From contig JALZVU010000008.1 in assembly GCA_023301795.1 (NCBI GenBank), forward strand, positions 62,001 through 126,000: 64,000 bases of DNA, read 5' to 3'. Position 1 is the first letter of the stretch. Each line of letters starts with the position of its first letter. The translations under genes were made by a program, and so were the position numbers. This document shows, one piece after another, positions 50,251 through 58,925 of this stretch. The notes below the pieces were generated by a model, which did not search any database, was not told the DNA's origin, and saw nothing but the letters and a program-made list of their open reading frames with translations. This DNA is from Granulosicoccus sp. (GTDB lineage: Bacteria; Pseudomonadota; Gammaproteobacteria; Granulosicoccales; Granulosicoccaceae).

Positions 50251-50697
50251 ATGAATAAACGACTAATTGCTGGCTCTGCCTGCGCGTTGCTTCTTGCGCA
50301 GTTTGCCACAGTAAAGATTGGATTCACGCATGGTGATGTGACCCCTCAGGCAGTCGACACGGAAGGTCTGGAAGCTGTTGGCGAGGAGATCGCTTTAGAA
50401 AACCCTTACCGCCTAGCAGGTGGAGAGCAATATGAGCTTGCCAAAGAGGTTGGCTCCTCTGGATATAATTCCAACTGCGCGCGATGTCATGGATTACAAG
50501 TCATCTCTGGCGGTATAGCACCTGATCTACGCATGCTGGAAGATGGTGAATTCGGCGATGAGTGGTTCATGGAGCGAGTGCTCAAGGGCTACAGCCAGAA
50601 TGGTGCGTACAAAATGCCTGCATTCAATGAGATTCTCAGCCAGGAAGCGATGTGGGCTATTCGTTCGTACACCGAATCCCAGCCCAAGCCCGAGTAA
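50251..50697 (+). CDS. cytochrome c-550 (PedF-like)
   Basis: A 148-residue periplasmic c-type cytochrome with a signal peptide (ACALLLAQFATVKIG) and one heme site NCARCHGLQ. The distal ligand is probably the Met in GAYKMPAF. It matches the cytochrome c-550 that accepts electrons from PQQ alcohol dehydrogenases. It is followed on the same strand by the binding protein, SoxYZ-like, metallohydrolase and dehydrogenase genes. A short ATACT/AGTAT palindrome overlaps the start. Confidence 0.9.
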   Translation: MNKRLIAGSACALLLAQFATVKIGFTHGDVTPQAVDTEGLEAVGEEIALENPYRLAGGEQYELAKEVGSSGYNSNCARCHGLQVISGGIAPDLRMLEDGEFGDEWFMERVLKGYSQNGAYKMPAFNEILSQEAMWAIRSYTESQPKPE

Positions 50698-50780
50698 AGC
50701 CTCGACTCTTCAGCTCGCTTTGACAGCGGTTTGAACGGTTAACCGGTGTTCCGGTCAGAAGCTGGAGCACCCGAAAAAAC

Positions 50781-51680
50781 ATGATGGGTTCGATTAAATT
50801 GAGGCATGTAGCGGCTGTGGCTATAGCAAAAACGTTAACCAAGGCAGGATGGGCGATGGGTGTCGTTGCCCTGTTAGCCAGTTCGCTAGCTAGTGCGCGC
50901 CCGTATGATGAGGTTGTGAGTAGTGGAAAAATCACTGTATTCGCCTACAGTGACTACGCCCCTTACTCTTGGATCGATGAGTCCGGCACGCCAACAGGCA
51001 TAGATGTCGATATCGCCAGACATTTCGGCACGGCATTGGGTGTTGATGTCGAGTTCCTCATTCGCGGTGCGGACGAAAATCTGGACGATGATCTTCGTGT
51101 GAATGTGTGGAAAGGCGATCTCATACACAGAAAGCTTGCTGACGTGATGATGCACGTGCCCTTCGATAGGGAAGTTGACACACGCAATGAGTTCGCGGTG
51201 CTCACATCGCCCTACTTTCAGGAAAAAATGGCCTTGGTGGTAAATGAACAAGAGCACTCAAGTGTTGAGACTTTCGGGCGTTTTGTCACAAATCCGATAG
51301 CAGTTGAGGTGGATACTGCAGGGGACTTTTTTTTGTCGAATGCGTTTCGAGGTCAGCTGCAACAGAGCATTCAACGGGGGCGCACGTTTGCCGACACCCA
51401 AGAGTTGTTTATCAGCGGTGAGGTTGGTGCTCTGCTCGCATCCAGAGCTCAAGCGGAGTGGGTGGCGTTTTCGGCGAGCGATATCGAGTCATACATTACT
51501 CAGCCTCCCATGCCGGGTATCGTTCGGACGGGTTGGCCCATTGGTATCGCCATCAAGCACGACAGCCGAGATTTGGGGTACGCACTGGGCGATGTGTTGA
51601 CTGAGCTAACCGCGTCTGGTGAGATTCAGCGCATAGCGCAAAAATACGGTGTTAAATGGATGCCGCCTGAATTGGAATAG
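50781..51680 (+). CDS. quinoprotein dehydrogenase-associated periplasmic binding protein (MoxJ-like)
   Basis: A 299-residue bacterial extracellular solute-binding protein (family 3 fold): signal peptide ending SLASA-RPYD, FAYSDYAPYSWIDESGTPTGIDVDIAR (in part), ADVMMHVPFDREVD and the C-terminal IQRIAQKYGVKWMPPE. MoxJ-type proteins are needed for maturation or function of quinoprotein alcohol dehydrogenases rather than simple transport, and no permease accompanies this one. It lies between the cytochrome and SoxYZ-like genes. Confidence 0.87.
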   Translation: MMGSIKLRHVAAVAIAKTLTKAGWAMGVVALLASSLASARPYDEVVSSGKITVFAYSDYAPYSWIDESGTPTGIDVDIARHFGTALGVDVEFLIRGADENLDDDLRVNVWKGDLIHRKLADVMMHVPFDREVDTRNEFAVLTSPYFQEKMALVVNEQEHSSVETFGRFVTNPIAVEVDTAGDFFLSNAFRGQLQQSIQRGRTFADTQELFISGEVGALLASRAQAEWVAFSASDIESYITQPPMPGIVRTGWPIGIAIKHDSRDLGYALGDVLTELTASGEIQRIAQKYGVKWMPPELE

Positions 51681-51812
51681 GCTGCGAGTTATGTTCTCGC
51701 GTGCATCTTCGATGCAACCGCAATGACAGCAGCGACGTTTAGATTTTCAAGATTTAACAGTGTGGAAGTGCCATTGTTCTTTCACGTGCTAGATGACAAC
51801 TGAGGATATTCA

Positions 51813-52691
51813 GTGATGAGTTCAGGCAACATGAGTATGACACCCCGAATAGTATGGGCAACGCTAGGCATAAGAGTGTGCACACTGTCTGTAACTGCCC
51901 TCAAACGCGCTACGGCTCTTGCTGTACTTATGCTGTCTATATCTGTCAGCGGTACCTCACTCGCACGCGAATTGCCTGCAGACCCGCTGGATTCTGTCAT
52001 GTGGGAATCCATGGCCAACCGGTTTATGCCGGAAGGCGACATCGTCTTTGACGATCGGGTGAAGGTGATGGCGCCGCTGTTCGCTGAGAACCAATTCCAT
52101 GTTCCGATCACCATAGATGCCACTGAGCTGGACGATGTCGAAGAAATTGTTGTGGTGGCAGACCTCAACCCGATTCCGCTCGTGTTGAATATGCGCCCTA
52201 AAGCGGCACTTTCGTACATTGGGTTGAGATTGAAGTTGCAGCAGACTTCACCTATTCATGTTGGTGTTCGCACGGCTGACGGGACCTGGCGTGTGGGATA
52301 CGCCGTTGTCGATGCAGCTGGTGGTGGCTGTACAGCGCCTGCGGCAGCTCATGGCAACAGCAACTGGATGAAAACGCTCGGAGAAACTCGTGCTCTGGCG
52401 TCGCGCGCAGATGCGGGCACCGCCCGAATGACCCTGCGCATGCGTCACCCGATGGATACCGGGTTGGCGGCAGGCATTCCTGCTTTCTACATGAACGAGC
52501 TTGAGGTGAAAAACAACGCCGGAGAGGTTGTGGCCCAGTTGGATTTATTCGAGCCTGTGAGTGAAAACCCCACGTTTACGCTGCGTCCAAAAATTGGTGA
52601 AGAGGCTGAAACGCTTCACGTGTCCACCCGCGATACGGAAGGCAACGTTTTTGATTTCCCTCTCAGTGTCCCGGCGTTTGCCGATTTATAA
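51813..52691 (+). CDS. SoxYZ-like fused carrier protein, quinoprotein-associated (TIGR04557-like)
   Basis: A 292-residue exported protein. A signal-like segment (TALAVLMLSISVSGTSLA) precedes a SoxY-like domain ending in GGGCTAPA, whose Cys would be the carrier residue, then a SoxZ-like domain (RMRHPMDTG, IPAFYMNELEVKNNAG). SoxYZ carries sulfur intermediates in thiosulfate oxidation; the quinoprotein-linked fused form has an unknown cargo. The true start may be one of several early Met codons. It precedes the metallohydrolase gene, its usual partner. Confidence 0.87.
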   Translation: MMSSGNMSMTPRIVWATLGIRVCTLSVTALKRATALAVLMLSISVSGTSLARELPADPLDSVMWESMANRFMPEGDIVFDDRVKVMAPLFAENQFHVPITIDATELDDVEEIVVVADLNPIPLVLNMRPKAALSYIGLRLKLQQTSPIHVGVRTADGTWRVGYAVVDAAGGGCTAPAAAHGNSNWMKTLGETRALASRADAGTARMTLRMRHPMDTGLAAGIPAFYMNELEVKNNAGEVVAQLDLFEPVSENPTFTLRPKIGEEAETLHVSTRDTEGNVFDFPLSVPAFADL

Positions 52692-52766
52692 ACGCTAAAT
52701 CCGTGTGCGCAGTCCGCCGATTGCGCACGCACTAATTTTCCCTGTAAACGCTTCTGAGGTGTCGGA

Positions 52767-53759
52767 ATGATCGTGACAAGACATAGTGCGGTCCCCGTTT
52801 CACGTTCCAGGCGTCGAGCTTTGCAATGGTTTGCAGCAGGATGTGGTTGTGCTGTTTGCGGCTCCTTGCACGCAACGTTGCTGGATTTTGATCTGTCTGC
52901 TGTAGAAATTGCGTCAAAGACCTGGGCGGTACTGGGGCGTAGTGAATACTTTGACATGGACAACGGCGGCAATATCGTCAACGTGGCTTTTGTGGAGGTG
53001 CCTGACGGTGTGGTGGTTATCGACAGTGGCCCTTCAAAGCGCTTTGGCGATGCACTTCGACTACTGATCGAGAAGACGGTACCCAACAAGCCGATACTGC
53101 GCGTATACAACACGCATCATCATCCTGATCACTTTCTAGGCAATCAGTCTTTCGACGCAAGCCTCATTGCAGCGCCGCAGAAGGTGATTGACAATATTTC
53201 GATGGAAGGCAACGATTTCGCGGACAACATGTATCGTTTGTTAGGTGATTGGATGCGCGGTACTCTGCCCGTGGCGCCGACTCTGGCGCTGGACGCTGAC
53301 TCGGAAGATGTCGGGGGGAGAACATTTTCCCTGTTCTATTTGTCTGGACACACCAGCAGTGACCTGGTCATTCGTGACGATGAAACGGGCGTGGTGTTTT
53401 CGGGTGATCTGGCGTTTTTGTTCAGAGCGCCCACCACGCCACATGCTGACATTGCTGTCTGGCGAACCACCTTGCAAACCCTGGATGGTATTGACAAGTC
53501 ACTGTTGCTACCAGGTCATGGGCCTAGCGATCCAAACGGTGAGGCTATTGCCCAGACGGCTGATTACATTGACTGGCTGCATGGTCAGTTAAGTGAGGCG
53601 GTATCCGCCGGACTGACGATGAACGAGGCCATGCAGTTGGCAATACCTGCAAGGTTTGAAGGGCTAGGGGTGGTCAGAACCGAGTATGAAAGATCGGTTG
53701 TGCACCTTTATCCAGCACTGGAAGATTCGCTTTTTCCGCTTATCCAGATTGAGCGTTAG
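52767..53759 (+). CDS. quinoprotein relay system zinc metallohydrolase (SoxH-like)
   Basis: A 330-residue metallo-beta-lactamase-fold protein. The zinc motif is H117-x-H119-x-D121-H122 (NTHHHPDH), with SGHTSSD and LLPGHGPSD for the other ligands. The N-terminus has RSRRRALQWFAAG, suggesting Tat export. The family is linked with SoxYZ-like carriers and PQQ dehydrogenases, where it may release or load the carrier. It lies 75 bases after the SoxYZ-like gene and 234 before the dehydrogenase. Confidence 0.88.
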   Translation: MIVTRHSAVPVSRSRRRALQWFAAGCGCAVCGSLHATLLDFDLSAVEIASKTWAVLGRSEYFDMDNGGNIVNVAFVEVPDGVVVIDSGPSKRFGDALRLLIEKTVPNKPILRVYNTHHHPDHFLGNQSFDASLIAAPQKVIDNISMEGNDFADNMYRLLGDWMRGTLPVAPTLALDADSEDVGGRTFSLFYLSGHTSSDLVIRDDETGVVFSGDLAFLFRAPTTPHADIAVWRTTLQTLDGIDKSLLLPGHGPSDPNGEAIAQTADYIDWLHGQLSEAVSAGLTMNEAMQLAIPARFEGLGVVRTEYERSVVHLYPALEDSLFPLIQIER

Positions 53760-53853
53760 TACCGCAGGTGCTCACAACGCGTATAAAAATCAGTATTCGC
53801 GAAGTGAATGTTCGTAAATTTCGATGTATTGATATTGCCATTTATCTACGGGA

Positions 53854-53899
53854 CCATTTGGCACTTTCAGTAAAGTGTCAACTTCTTTAGACTAAATGG
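53854..53899. promoter_or_regulatory. nested inverted repeats upstream of the PQQ alcohol dehydrogenase
   Basis: An inner pair TTGGCACTTT/AAAGTGTCAA (53858-53867, 53872-53881; one mismatch, four-base loop) is enclosed by an outer pair CCATTT/AAATGG (53854-53859, 53894-53899). It lies about 95-140 bases before the dehydrogenase start, where an activator or repressor site is expected. The response regulator gene after the dehydrogenase is a candidate binder. Confidence 0.4.
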
Positions 53900-53993
53900 C
53901 ACAGTTGGTATGAATCAACGGAAATGTCCAAGTGCGCTTTGTCCTAAGGGTCGATGCGTGCTTGAATGAAATTGCCCTATAGAGGAATGTTGA

Positions 53994-55778
53994 ATGAAGC
54001 GTAAACAGACGTTGTTGGCATTTGCCAGCACTCTCGCTGTCGGTGTTGCCGGATTTGCCGGTTCCGCCAGTGCACTGGATGTCACGATTGAAGACATCAT
54101 GAATGACCAAGCCACTGTTGATGATGTGGTATCCAACGGTTTGGGCCCACGCGGCCATCGCTATAGTCCTCTTGATATTCTGAACAAGGACAACATCAAG
54201 AACCTCTACCCCGTATGGTCTTTCTCATTCGGCGGCGAGAAGCAGCGGGGCCAGGAATCACAGCCACTAATTAAAGATGGCGTTATGTATGTCACAGGTT
54301 CTTACAGCCGAATGTGGGCTATCGACGTAGCTTCTGGTGAAGAACTCTGGCAGTACGATGCACGTTTGCCCGAGGGCATCTTGCCTTGTTGTGATGTTGT
54401 CAACCGTGGTGCTGCCATTCTTGGCGACAAGGTATTCTTCGGTACGCTGGATGCCAAGATCGTAGCGCTTGATGCCAAGACTGGCAAAGTTATCTGGCGT
54501 AAAACTATCGGCGACTACGAAGCAGGCTATTCGTATACGGCAGCACCGCTTATCGTACCTACAGAGACTCACGGTCCACTGATTCTTACCGGAAACTCCG
54601 GTGGCGAATTCGGCATTGTTGGCGCAGTTGAAGCGCGTCATCCTGATACCGGCGAGCTGATCTGGAAGCGTCCTACCATCGAAGGCCACATGGGCCAGTA
54701 CAAGGGCGAAGATTCCACCATGACAGGTACTGTTAATGAGTCGTGGGCAGGCGATCAATGGAAGAATGGCGGCGGCGCTGTCTGGTTGGGCGGAACCTAT
54801 GATCCGGGTGAGAAACTTGCCTATTTCGGTACCAGTAATCCGGCACCCTGGAATTCGCATCTGCGTCCCGGTGATAACAAGTGGACCGCATCGCGTATTG
54901 CTATTAACCCTGAAAATGGCGAAGTACAGTGGGCATTTCAAACCACGCCGCACGACGGCTGGGACTACGATGGCGTTAACGAGTTCATCTCTTTCGATAT
55001 GGAGAAGGATGGCGAGACTATCAAGGCCGGTGCTACCGCTGACAGAAACGGTTTTTTCTATGTACTGGACAGAACCAATGGCGAATTTATCTCGGCTGAC
55101 CCGTTTGTCCAGAACATCAACTGGGCATCAGGTATCGACGAAAACGGTCGACCTATAGAAATTCCTGAGAACCGCCCAGGCAATCCTGCAGAGTCTGCTG
55201 ATGGTAAAAAAGGTAAGTCAGTCATGGCCATCCCAAGCTTTCTGGGCGGCAAGAACTGGATGCCTATGGCGTACTCTCCAGACACCTCAAACTTCTATAT
55301 CCCTTCTAACGAGTGGGCTATGGATATCTGGAACGAGCCTGTAACTTACAAGAAAGGCGCCGCCTACTTGGGTGCAGGTTTCACCATCAAGCCTATCTTC
55401 GACGACTACATTGGTTCATTGAAGGCGATGGATCCTGCCACGGGCGAAATCAAGTGGGAATACAAGAACAAAGCGCCTCTCTGGGGTGGCGTGATGACAA
55501 CCGGTGGTGGTCTGGTATTTACTGGAACACCCGAAGGTTTTCTCAAGGCATTTGATGACGAGACCGGAGAAGAGCTCTGGAAATTCCAGACCGGTACTGG
55601 CATCGTATCGTCGCCGATTACATGGGAACAGGATGGTGAGCAGTATGTCGCTATCGTTACAGGTTGGGGTGGTGCAGTACCGCTTTGGGGTGGAGAAGTT
55701 GCCAAGGTTGTCAGTTACCTGAATCAGGGTGGATCTGTGTGGGTTTTCAAAGTGCCTGAAGGTCTTGCATCTAAGTAA
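53994..55778 (+). CDS. PQQ-dependent alcohol dehydrogenase, predicted lanthanide type
   Basis: A 594-residue periplasmic quinoprotein with signal peptide ([18 protein letters not shown]), eight tryptophan-docking propeller blades, and the vicinal disulfide C132-C133 (LPCCDV) that sits over PQQ. The active-site stretch is GWDYDGVNE: catalytic D324 and an additional acid D326 two residues on. This second Asp marks lanthanide-dependent enzymes (XoxF, PedH); calcium enzymes have Ala, Ser or Thr there. It oxidises primary alcohols to aldehydes and hands electrons to cytochrome c. Codon use and a nearby hairpin suggest high expression. Substrate range is not predictable. Confidence 0.93.
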   Translation: MKRKQTLLAFASTLAVGVAGFAGSASALDVTIEDIMNDQATVDDVVSNGLGPRGHRYSPLDILNKDNIKNLYPVWSFSFGGEKQRGQESQPLIKDGVMYVTGSYSRMWAIDVASGEELWQYDARLPEGILPCCDVVNRGAAILGDKVFFGTLDAKIVALDAKTGKVIWRKTIGDYEAGYSYTAAPLIVPTETHGPLILTGNSGGEFGIVGAVEARHPDTGELIWKRPTIEGHMGQYKGEDSTMTGTVNESWAGDQWKNGGGAVWLGGTYDPGEKLAYFGTSNPAPWNSHLRPGDNKWTASRIAINPENGEVQWAFQTTPHDGWDYDGVNEFISFDMEKDGETIKAGATADRNGFFYVLDRTNGEFISADPFVQNINWASGIDENGRPIEIPENRPGNPAESADGKKGKSVMAIPSFLGGKNWMPMAYSPDTSNFYIPSNEWAMDIWNEPVTYKKGAAYLGAGFTIKPIFDDYIGSLKAMDPATGEIKWEYKNKAPLWGGVMTTGGGLVFTGTPEGFLKAFDDETGEELWKFQTGTGIVSSPITWEQDGEQYVAIVTGWGGAVPLWGGEVAKVVSYLNQGGSVWVFKVPEGLASK

Positions 55779-55826
55779 TACGCGAGAAGAACAGGGCTGT
55801 ACGCCACGTGCAGCTCTATCTGGCCT

Positions 55827-55864
55827 GACTATTCGTCAAACGCACATCGCTTTAACGAATAGTC
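55827..55864. repeat. perfect 10-bp inverted repeat after the alcohol dehydrogenase
   Basis: GACTATTCGT (55827-55836) and ACGAATAGTC (55855-55864) are exact complements around an 18-base loop. There is no T-run after it. It lies 49 bases past the dehydrogenase stop and 150 before the response regulator gene, so it may stabilise the dehydrogenase mRNA or bind a regulator. The rest of this 238-base gap shows nothing else I recognise. Confidence 0.5.
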
Positions 55865-56016
55865 TTGGCTGGACACAATCTGTTAGCGAAAAAGGCGACA
55901 TATTGAGCGTTTTTTTCGATTCCAAGGGTAGCTCGAGAGGCCTGCCCTTTTTTATTGACTCGAAGCCTGCGAATGTAGGGCTGGAGGCATAGCGCTATGG
56001 CCATGACAAAGGTAGG

Positions 56017-56733
56017 ATGAACGGGTTAACGTCTATTCAATATCCTGCAACCATGACCGACCTGTCGCAAGTTCTGATCATCGATGATCATCCGTTATTC
56101 AGAGAAGCACTGAGTTCAGCCGTATCATTGGCCTATCCGACTGTTCGCTCACGCGAGGTGAGCAACGTCGAAGACGCCATCAGTGTGCTCGAATCCGATC
56201 GAGACTACGATATCGCACTACTCGATCTGAACATACCCGGTGTCAGTGGTTTTGAAGGCTTGTTAAAGTTGCGTACCCTGCATCCGAGATTGCCAGTGCT
56301 GGTGGTGTCGGGTCTTGAAAACGAACAGATCGTCGACGAGGCAATCACATACGGTGCCGCTGGGTTTCTGCCTAAGTCGCTGGGGCGGGATGTGCTGGCA
56401 ACTGCAATAGATGCAGTAATGGCAGGTGATGTCTATGTGCCTGAAGGGTTGGAGAGTCAGGGTTCGTCTGATAGTGCCGCTGCTAAAAGCGACATAATCG
56501 AAAGACTGTTAAGTCTGACGCCACAACAGTTGCGTGTATTGTTCATGTTGCGAGAGGGTTTGCTTAACAAACAGATTGCCTATGAGTTGGACGTTGGTGC
56601 AACCACTGTCAAAAAGCACGTGTCCGAAATTCTTCGCAAACTACATGTGCACAGCCGCACCCAGGCTGTTATAGAAGTATCAAAGCTTGATCAGGATGAG
56701 CTCTTTGATATGGAAAAGCGGTTTTTAAAATAA
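56017..56733 (+). CDS. NarL/LuxR-family response regulator
   Basis: A 238-residue regulator: receiver domain with the DDH acidic pocket (LIIDDHPLF), phospho-acceptor D70 (IALLDLNIPG) and the conserved Lys in FLPKSLG, followed by a LuxR helix-turn-helix (LTPQQLRVLFMLREGLLNKQIA, TTVKKHVSEILRKL, about 170-225). Similar regulators (AgmR/ExaE, PedR1) control PQQ alcohol dehydrogenases. It lies downstream of the dehydrogenase and converges on a hybrid kinase gene. MTDLS at 56053 is an alternative start. Confidence 0.9.
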   Translation: MNGLTSIQYPATMTDLSQVLIIDDHPLFREALSSAVSLAYPTVRSREVSNVEDAISVLESDRDYDIALLDLNIPGVSGFEGLLKLRTLHPRLPVLVVSGLENEQIVDEAITYGAAGFLPKSLGRDVLATAIDAVMAGDVYVPEGLESQGSSDSAAAKSDIIERLLSLTPQQLRVLFMLREGLLNKQIAYELDVGATTVKKHVSEILRKLHVHSRTQAVIEVSKLDQDELFDMEKRFLK

Positions 56734-56757
56734 CAACCGGCTTTATCGCTGCAGCGA

Positions 56758-56780
56758 CCAGCACGTTGTCACGTGCTTGG
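56758..56780. terminator. hairpin between convergent regulator and kinase genes
   Basis: CCAGCACG and CGTGCTTGG pair (six perfect bases AGCACG/CGTGCT plus flanks) around a six-base TTGTCA loop. It is in the 82-base gap between two convergent genes, a usual place for a shared terminator. The T-run is missing, so confidence is low. Confidence 0.35.
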
Positions 56781-56815
56781 TTGAACCGCATAAACGCTGT
56801 TTTACAGTGGGTTTA

Positions 56816-58186
56816 TTAAGCCGACAACTCAAACGAGCGTGATCTCAGGTGAGTTAGCAAGGCTCGTAGTTGTGCAGGTTTGACAGGTTTTTGCATGACT
56901 TCGAACTGCCCCTGATCAGCCATTTTCCATAAACGCTCTGATGGGTCAGCGGTGACAATAACCGCTGGAATCTGCCTGCCGATCAGCTGACGAAGGATGC
57001 GAACGACCGATGTGCCGCGCTCGTCATTGTTGAGATGTTGATCGGCGATGATGATATCGGGATTCCATGCCTGATCAATGCTCAGTGCGCTCATGGCTTC
57101 GCGAGTGGAGCTTGCCAGGCGAAGATTGCATCCCCATTGACCCAACAGTGCCTCCATGGCTTGTAAAGCAGCAAGATCGTTCTCGATGATCAGAATATTT
57201 GCGCCAGCCAATTTGATACCCGATAGTTTTTCATGATGTCGATAACTGTTGACGGTAGGCTGGGGCACTTGCTCGGGTGCTTCGGTATGGGGAAGTCGCA
57301 GGCTGAAACACGAACCATATCCGACACGCGAGTTCAGGCTTAGTGAATGATTTAACGTGTGAATCATTCTTTCCACAATAGCCAGGCCCAGTCCCATTCC
57401 AGCCGACGAGCCATCAAGATCATCCTGACCTTGTGCGCAGCGCTGGAATTCGATGAAAATATCTTTAAAGCGCGCGCGATCAATACCGACGCCAGTGTCA
57501 GCTATGCGCACATGAACTTCGCCGCCACGTTTGCCTGCTACTAGCAAGGCACCGCCTTTCTTGGTGTAGCGCAGTGCGTTGGCCACAATATTCTGGATGG
57601 TGCGGCGCAGCATGGTGGGGTCAGACCAGACGTGTAATCCGCTTCTGCGCACGCGCAGATCAAGGTTCCTGACCTGAGCAATAGGCTCAAAGTCTGAGGC
57701 AATGGAGTCAAAAAGGCGATCTAGCGACACTGTCTGAAAGTGAGGTTTCACATCTCCGGCATCCAGTCGTGACATATAGAGCAGATTGCGCAAAAGCGTA
57801 TCCATTGTTTCAAGAGAACGCTCAACCTGTCGGCACAGCTTTTTGCCTTCATCGTTGCCTTGCACGGTTGTGAGGGTGGACATCAGCAGCAGAGCTGCAT
57901 TCAGAGGTTGCAAGACATCGTGGCTGGCAGCCGCCAGAAATCGTGTTTTTGAATTATTCGCCTGCTCGGCAGTCTCCTTGGCTGTTATCAGCTGGCGATT
58001 TGAACGCTGCAGGTCTGATAGCGTACTGGTGAGCTCATAGGTGCGTTGGCGCACCTGCTCTTCCAGTCCGATGCCGGTTCGAACGCGAGAGAAGTTGTCA
58101 CGCCCCTGCGAGTCGGTCGAGCGATCAACAAGTGCCTGATTGATCCTGCGTACCTTCTCGAGTTCTTGGCGGTCTTGTTTACCCAT
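56816..58186 (-). CDS. soluble hybrid histidine kinase (NahK/ErcS'-like)
   Basis: A 456-residue cytoplasmic kinase. An N-terminal coiled coil (about 40-80) leads to the phospho-acceptor H89 in LAAASHDVLQPLNAALL, a kinase ATPase domain (IVANALRYTKKGG, ADTGVGI, GMGLGLAIVERM), and a C-terminal receiver (IIENDLAALQAMEALL, IIIADQHLN, VMQKPVKP). The SHDVLQPLNA H-box is the NahK/ErcS' type; ErcS' belongs to the network controlling ethanol oxidation in Pseudomonas aeruginosa. There is no membrane or PAS domain, so the sensing part is missing or supplied by a partner. Likely partner of the regulator across the gap. Confidence 0.88.
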   Translation of the reverse strand: MGKQDRQELEKVRRINQALVDRSTDSQGRDNFSRVRTGIGLEEQVRQRTYELTSTLSDLQRSNRQLITAKETAEQANNSKTRFLAAASHDVLQPLNAALLLMSTLTTVQGNDEGKKLCRQVERSLETMDTLLRNLLYMSRLDAGDVKPHFQTVSLDRLFDSIASDFEPIAQVRNLDLRVRRSGLHVWSDPTMLRRTIQNIVANALRYTKKGGALLVAGKRGGEVHVRIADTGVGIDRARFKDIFIEFQRCAQGQDDLDGSSAGMGLGLAIVERMIHTLNHSLSLNSRVGYGSCFSLRLPHTEAPEQVPQPTVNSYRHHEKLSGIKLAGANILIIENDLAALQAMEALLGQWGCNLRLASSTREAMSALSIDQAWNPDIIIADQHLNNDERGTSVVRILRQLIGRQIPAVIVTADPSERLWKMADQGQFEVMQKPVKPAQLRALLTHLRSRSFELSA

Positions 58187-58525
58187 GATGGACGATAGTC
58201 GGTGTCTCTGGTTGTTGGAACGCCTAGCACGAACCTTGTGAGAGTCTGTTGACTGTGCGAATTCCTGTAATGTTGTCCATACGTATCTAATCCCGGAAGA
58301 GCTTCCTTTTCGGCACCGGGTGTGTTTGTTGGCGCATTAGCTGGCAGTGGCATACCCAAGGTCGACAGCTGCTGCGCTGGCGGCCGTATCGAGTGAGCAT
58401 GTCTGATGTCTGGCAACTTGGCCGATATCTGCTTTTGTCTCTGGGGCTTTAGTAGTAGTGTGGCATATCAACGCGTCCGCGGGAAGGGCGTGTACAAGAT
58501 TGACCCCCGCGATACACTACTGCGT
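58187..58525. other. 339-base gap without a supportable gene
   Basis: This gap lies between the divergent starts of the hybrid kinase and the small plus-strand gene. It must hold both promoters. I see no strong -35/-10 pair, repeat or RNA. A minus-strand open frame here continues into the kinase in another frame and looks like a shadow. The plus-strand gene could begin at 58406, but its first 40 codons do not look like protein. Confidence 0.5.
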
Positions 58526-58876
58526 ATGACAAATTCAACACAGCCTGTACGTCAGGCAATAGAACGCCCCGACGGTTTCCTTGCCGATGTGGCCGCCAAT
58601 GCCTGGCAGGCTTATAATGCAATGGAAACCACCAAGCGACGGCACTTTGACTTATTGGAAATTCTGGCCAACAAGAAGAAAAATTATAATCTTGAGCCCA
58701 GTCAGCGGGAGCAGGCATTACTGGCCAATTTGTTAAGAGATCATGATGAGCAGGTCAAGCGTTTCACCGCCGCCAGTATGGAATTGAAGCAAGCTGATGC
58801 TCAGGCTCACGTTGCTCTGTTTGTGTATATCGGTGATATTAGCGACCTTAGTACGCCATCGCCTGTTCAGCACTGA
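58526..58876 (+). CDS. small helical cytoplasmic protein, unknown
   Basis: About 116 residues from ATG 58526, with MTNSTQPVRQAIERPDGFL, then a helical region AYNAMETTKRRHFDLLEILANKK, LEPSQREQALLANLLRDHDEQVKRF and ALFVYIGDISDL. It has no signal or membrane segment. I do not recognise a family. A longer frame to 58406 is open but improbable. It converges on the OmpA-like gene. Confidence 0.6.
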   Translation: MTNSTQPVRQAIERPDGFLADVAANAWQAYNAMETTKRRHFDLLEILANKKKNYNLEPSQREQALLANLLRDHDEQVKRFTAASMELKQADAQAHVALFVYIGDISDLSTPSPVQH

Positions 58877-58925
58877 CAAGCCAATGCTCGCAGTTCACCA
58901 CAGCAAGCCTCATCCTCTTGTCTGC

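Noticed and set aside
55729-55992. 87-codon plus-strand frame after the alcohol dehydrogenase
   Set aside because: It begins inside the dehydrogenase gene in another frame and has no ribosome site or plausible protein character.
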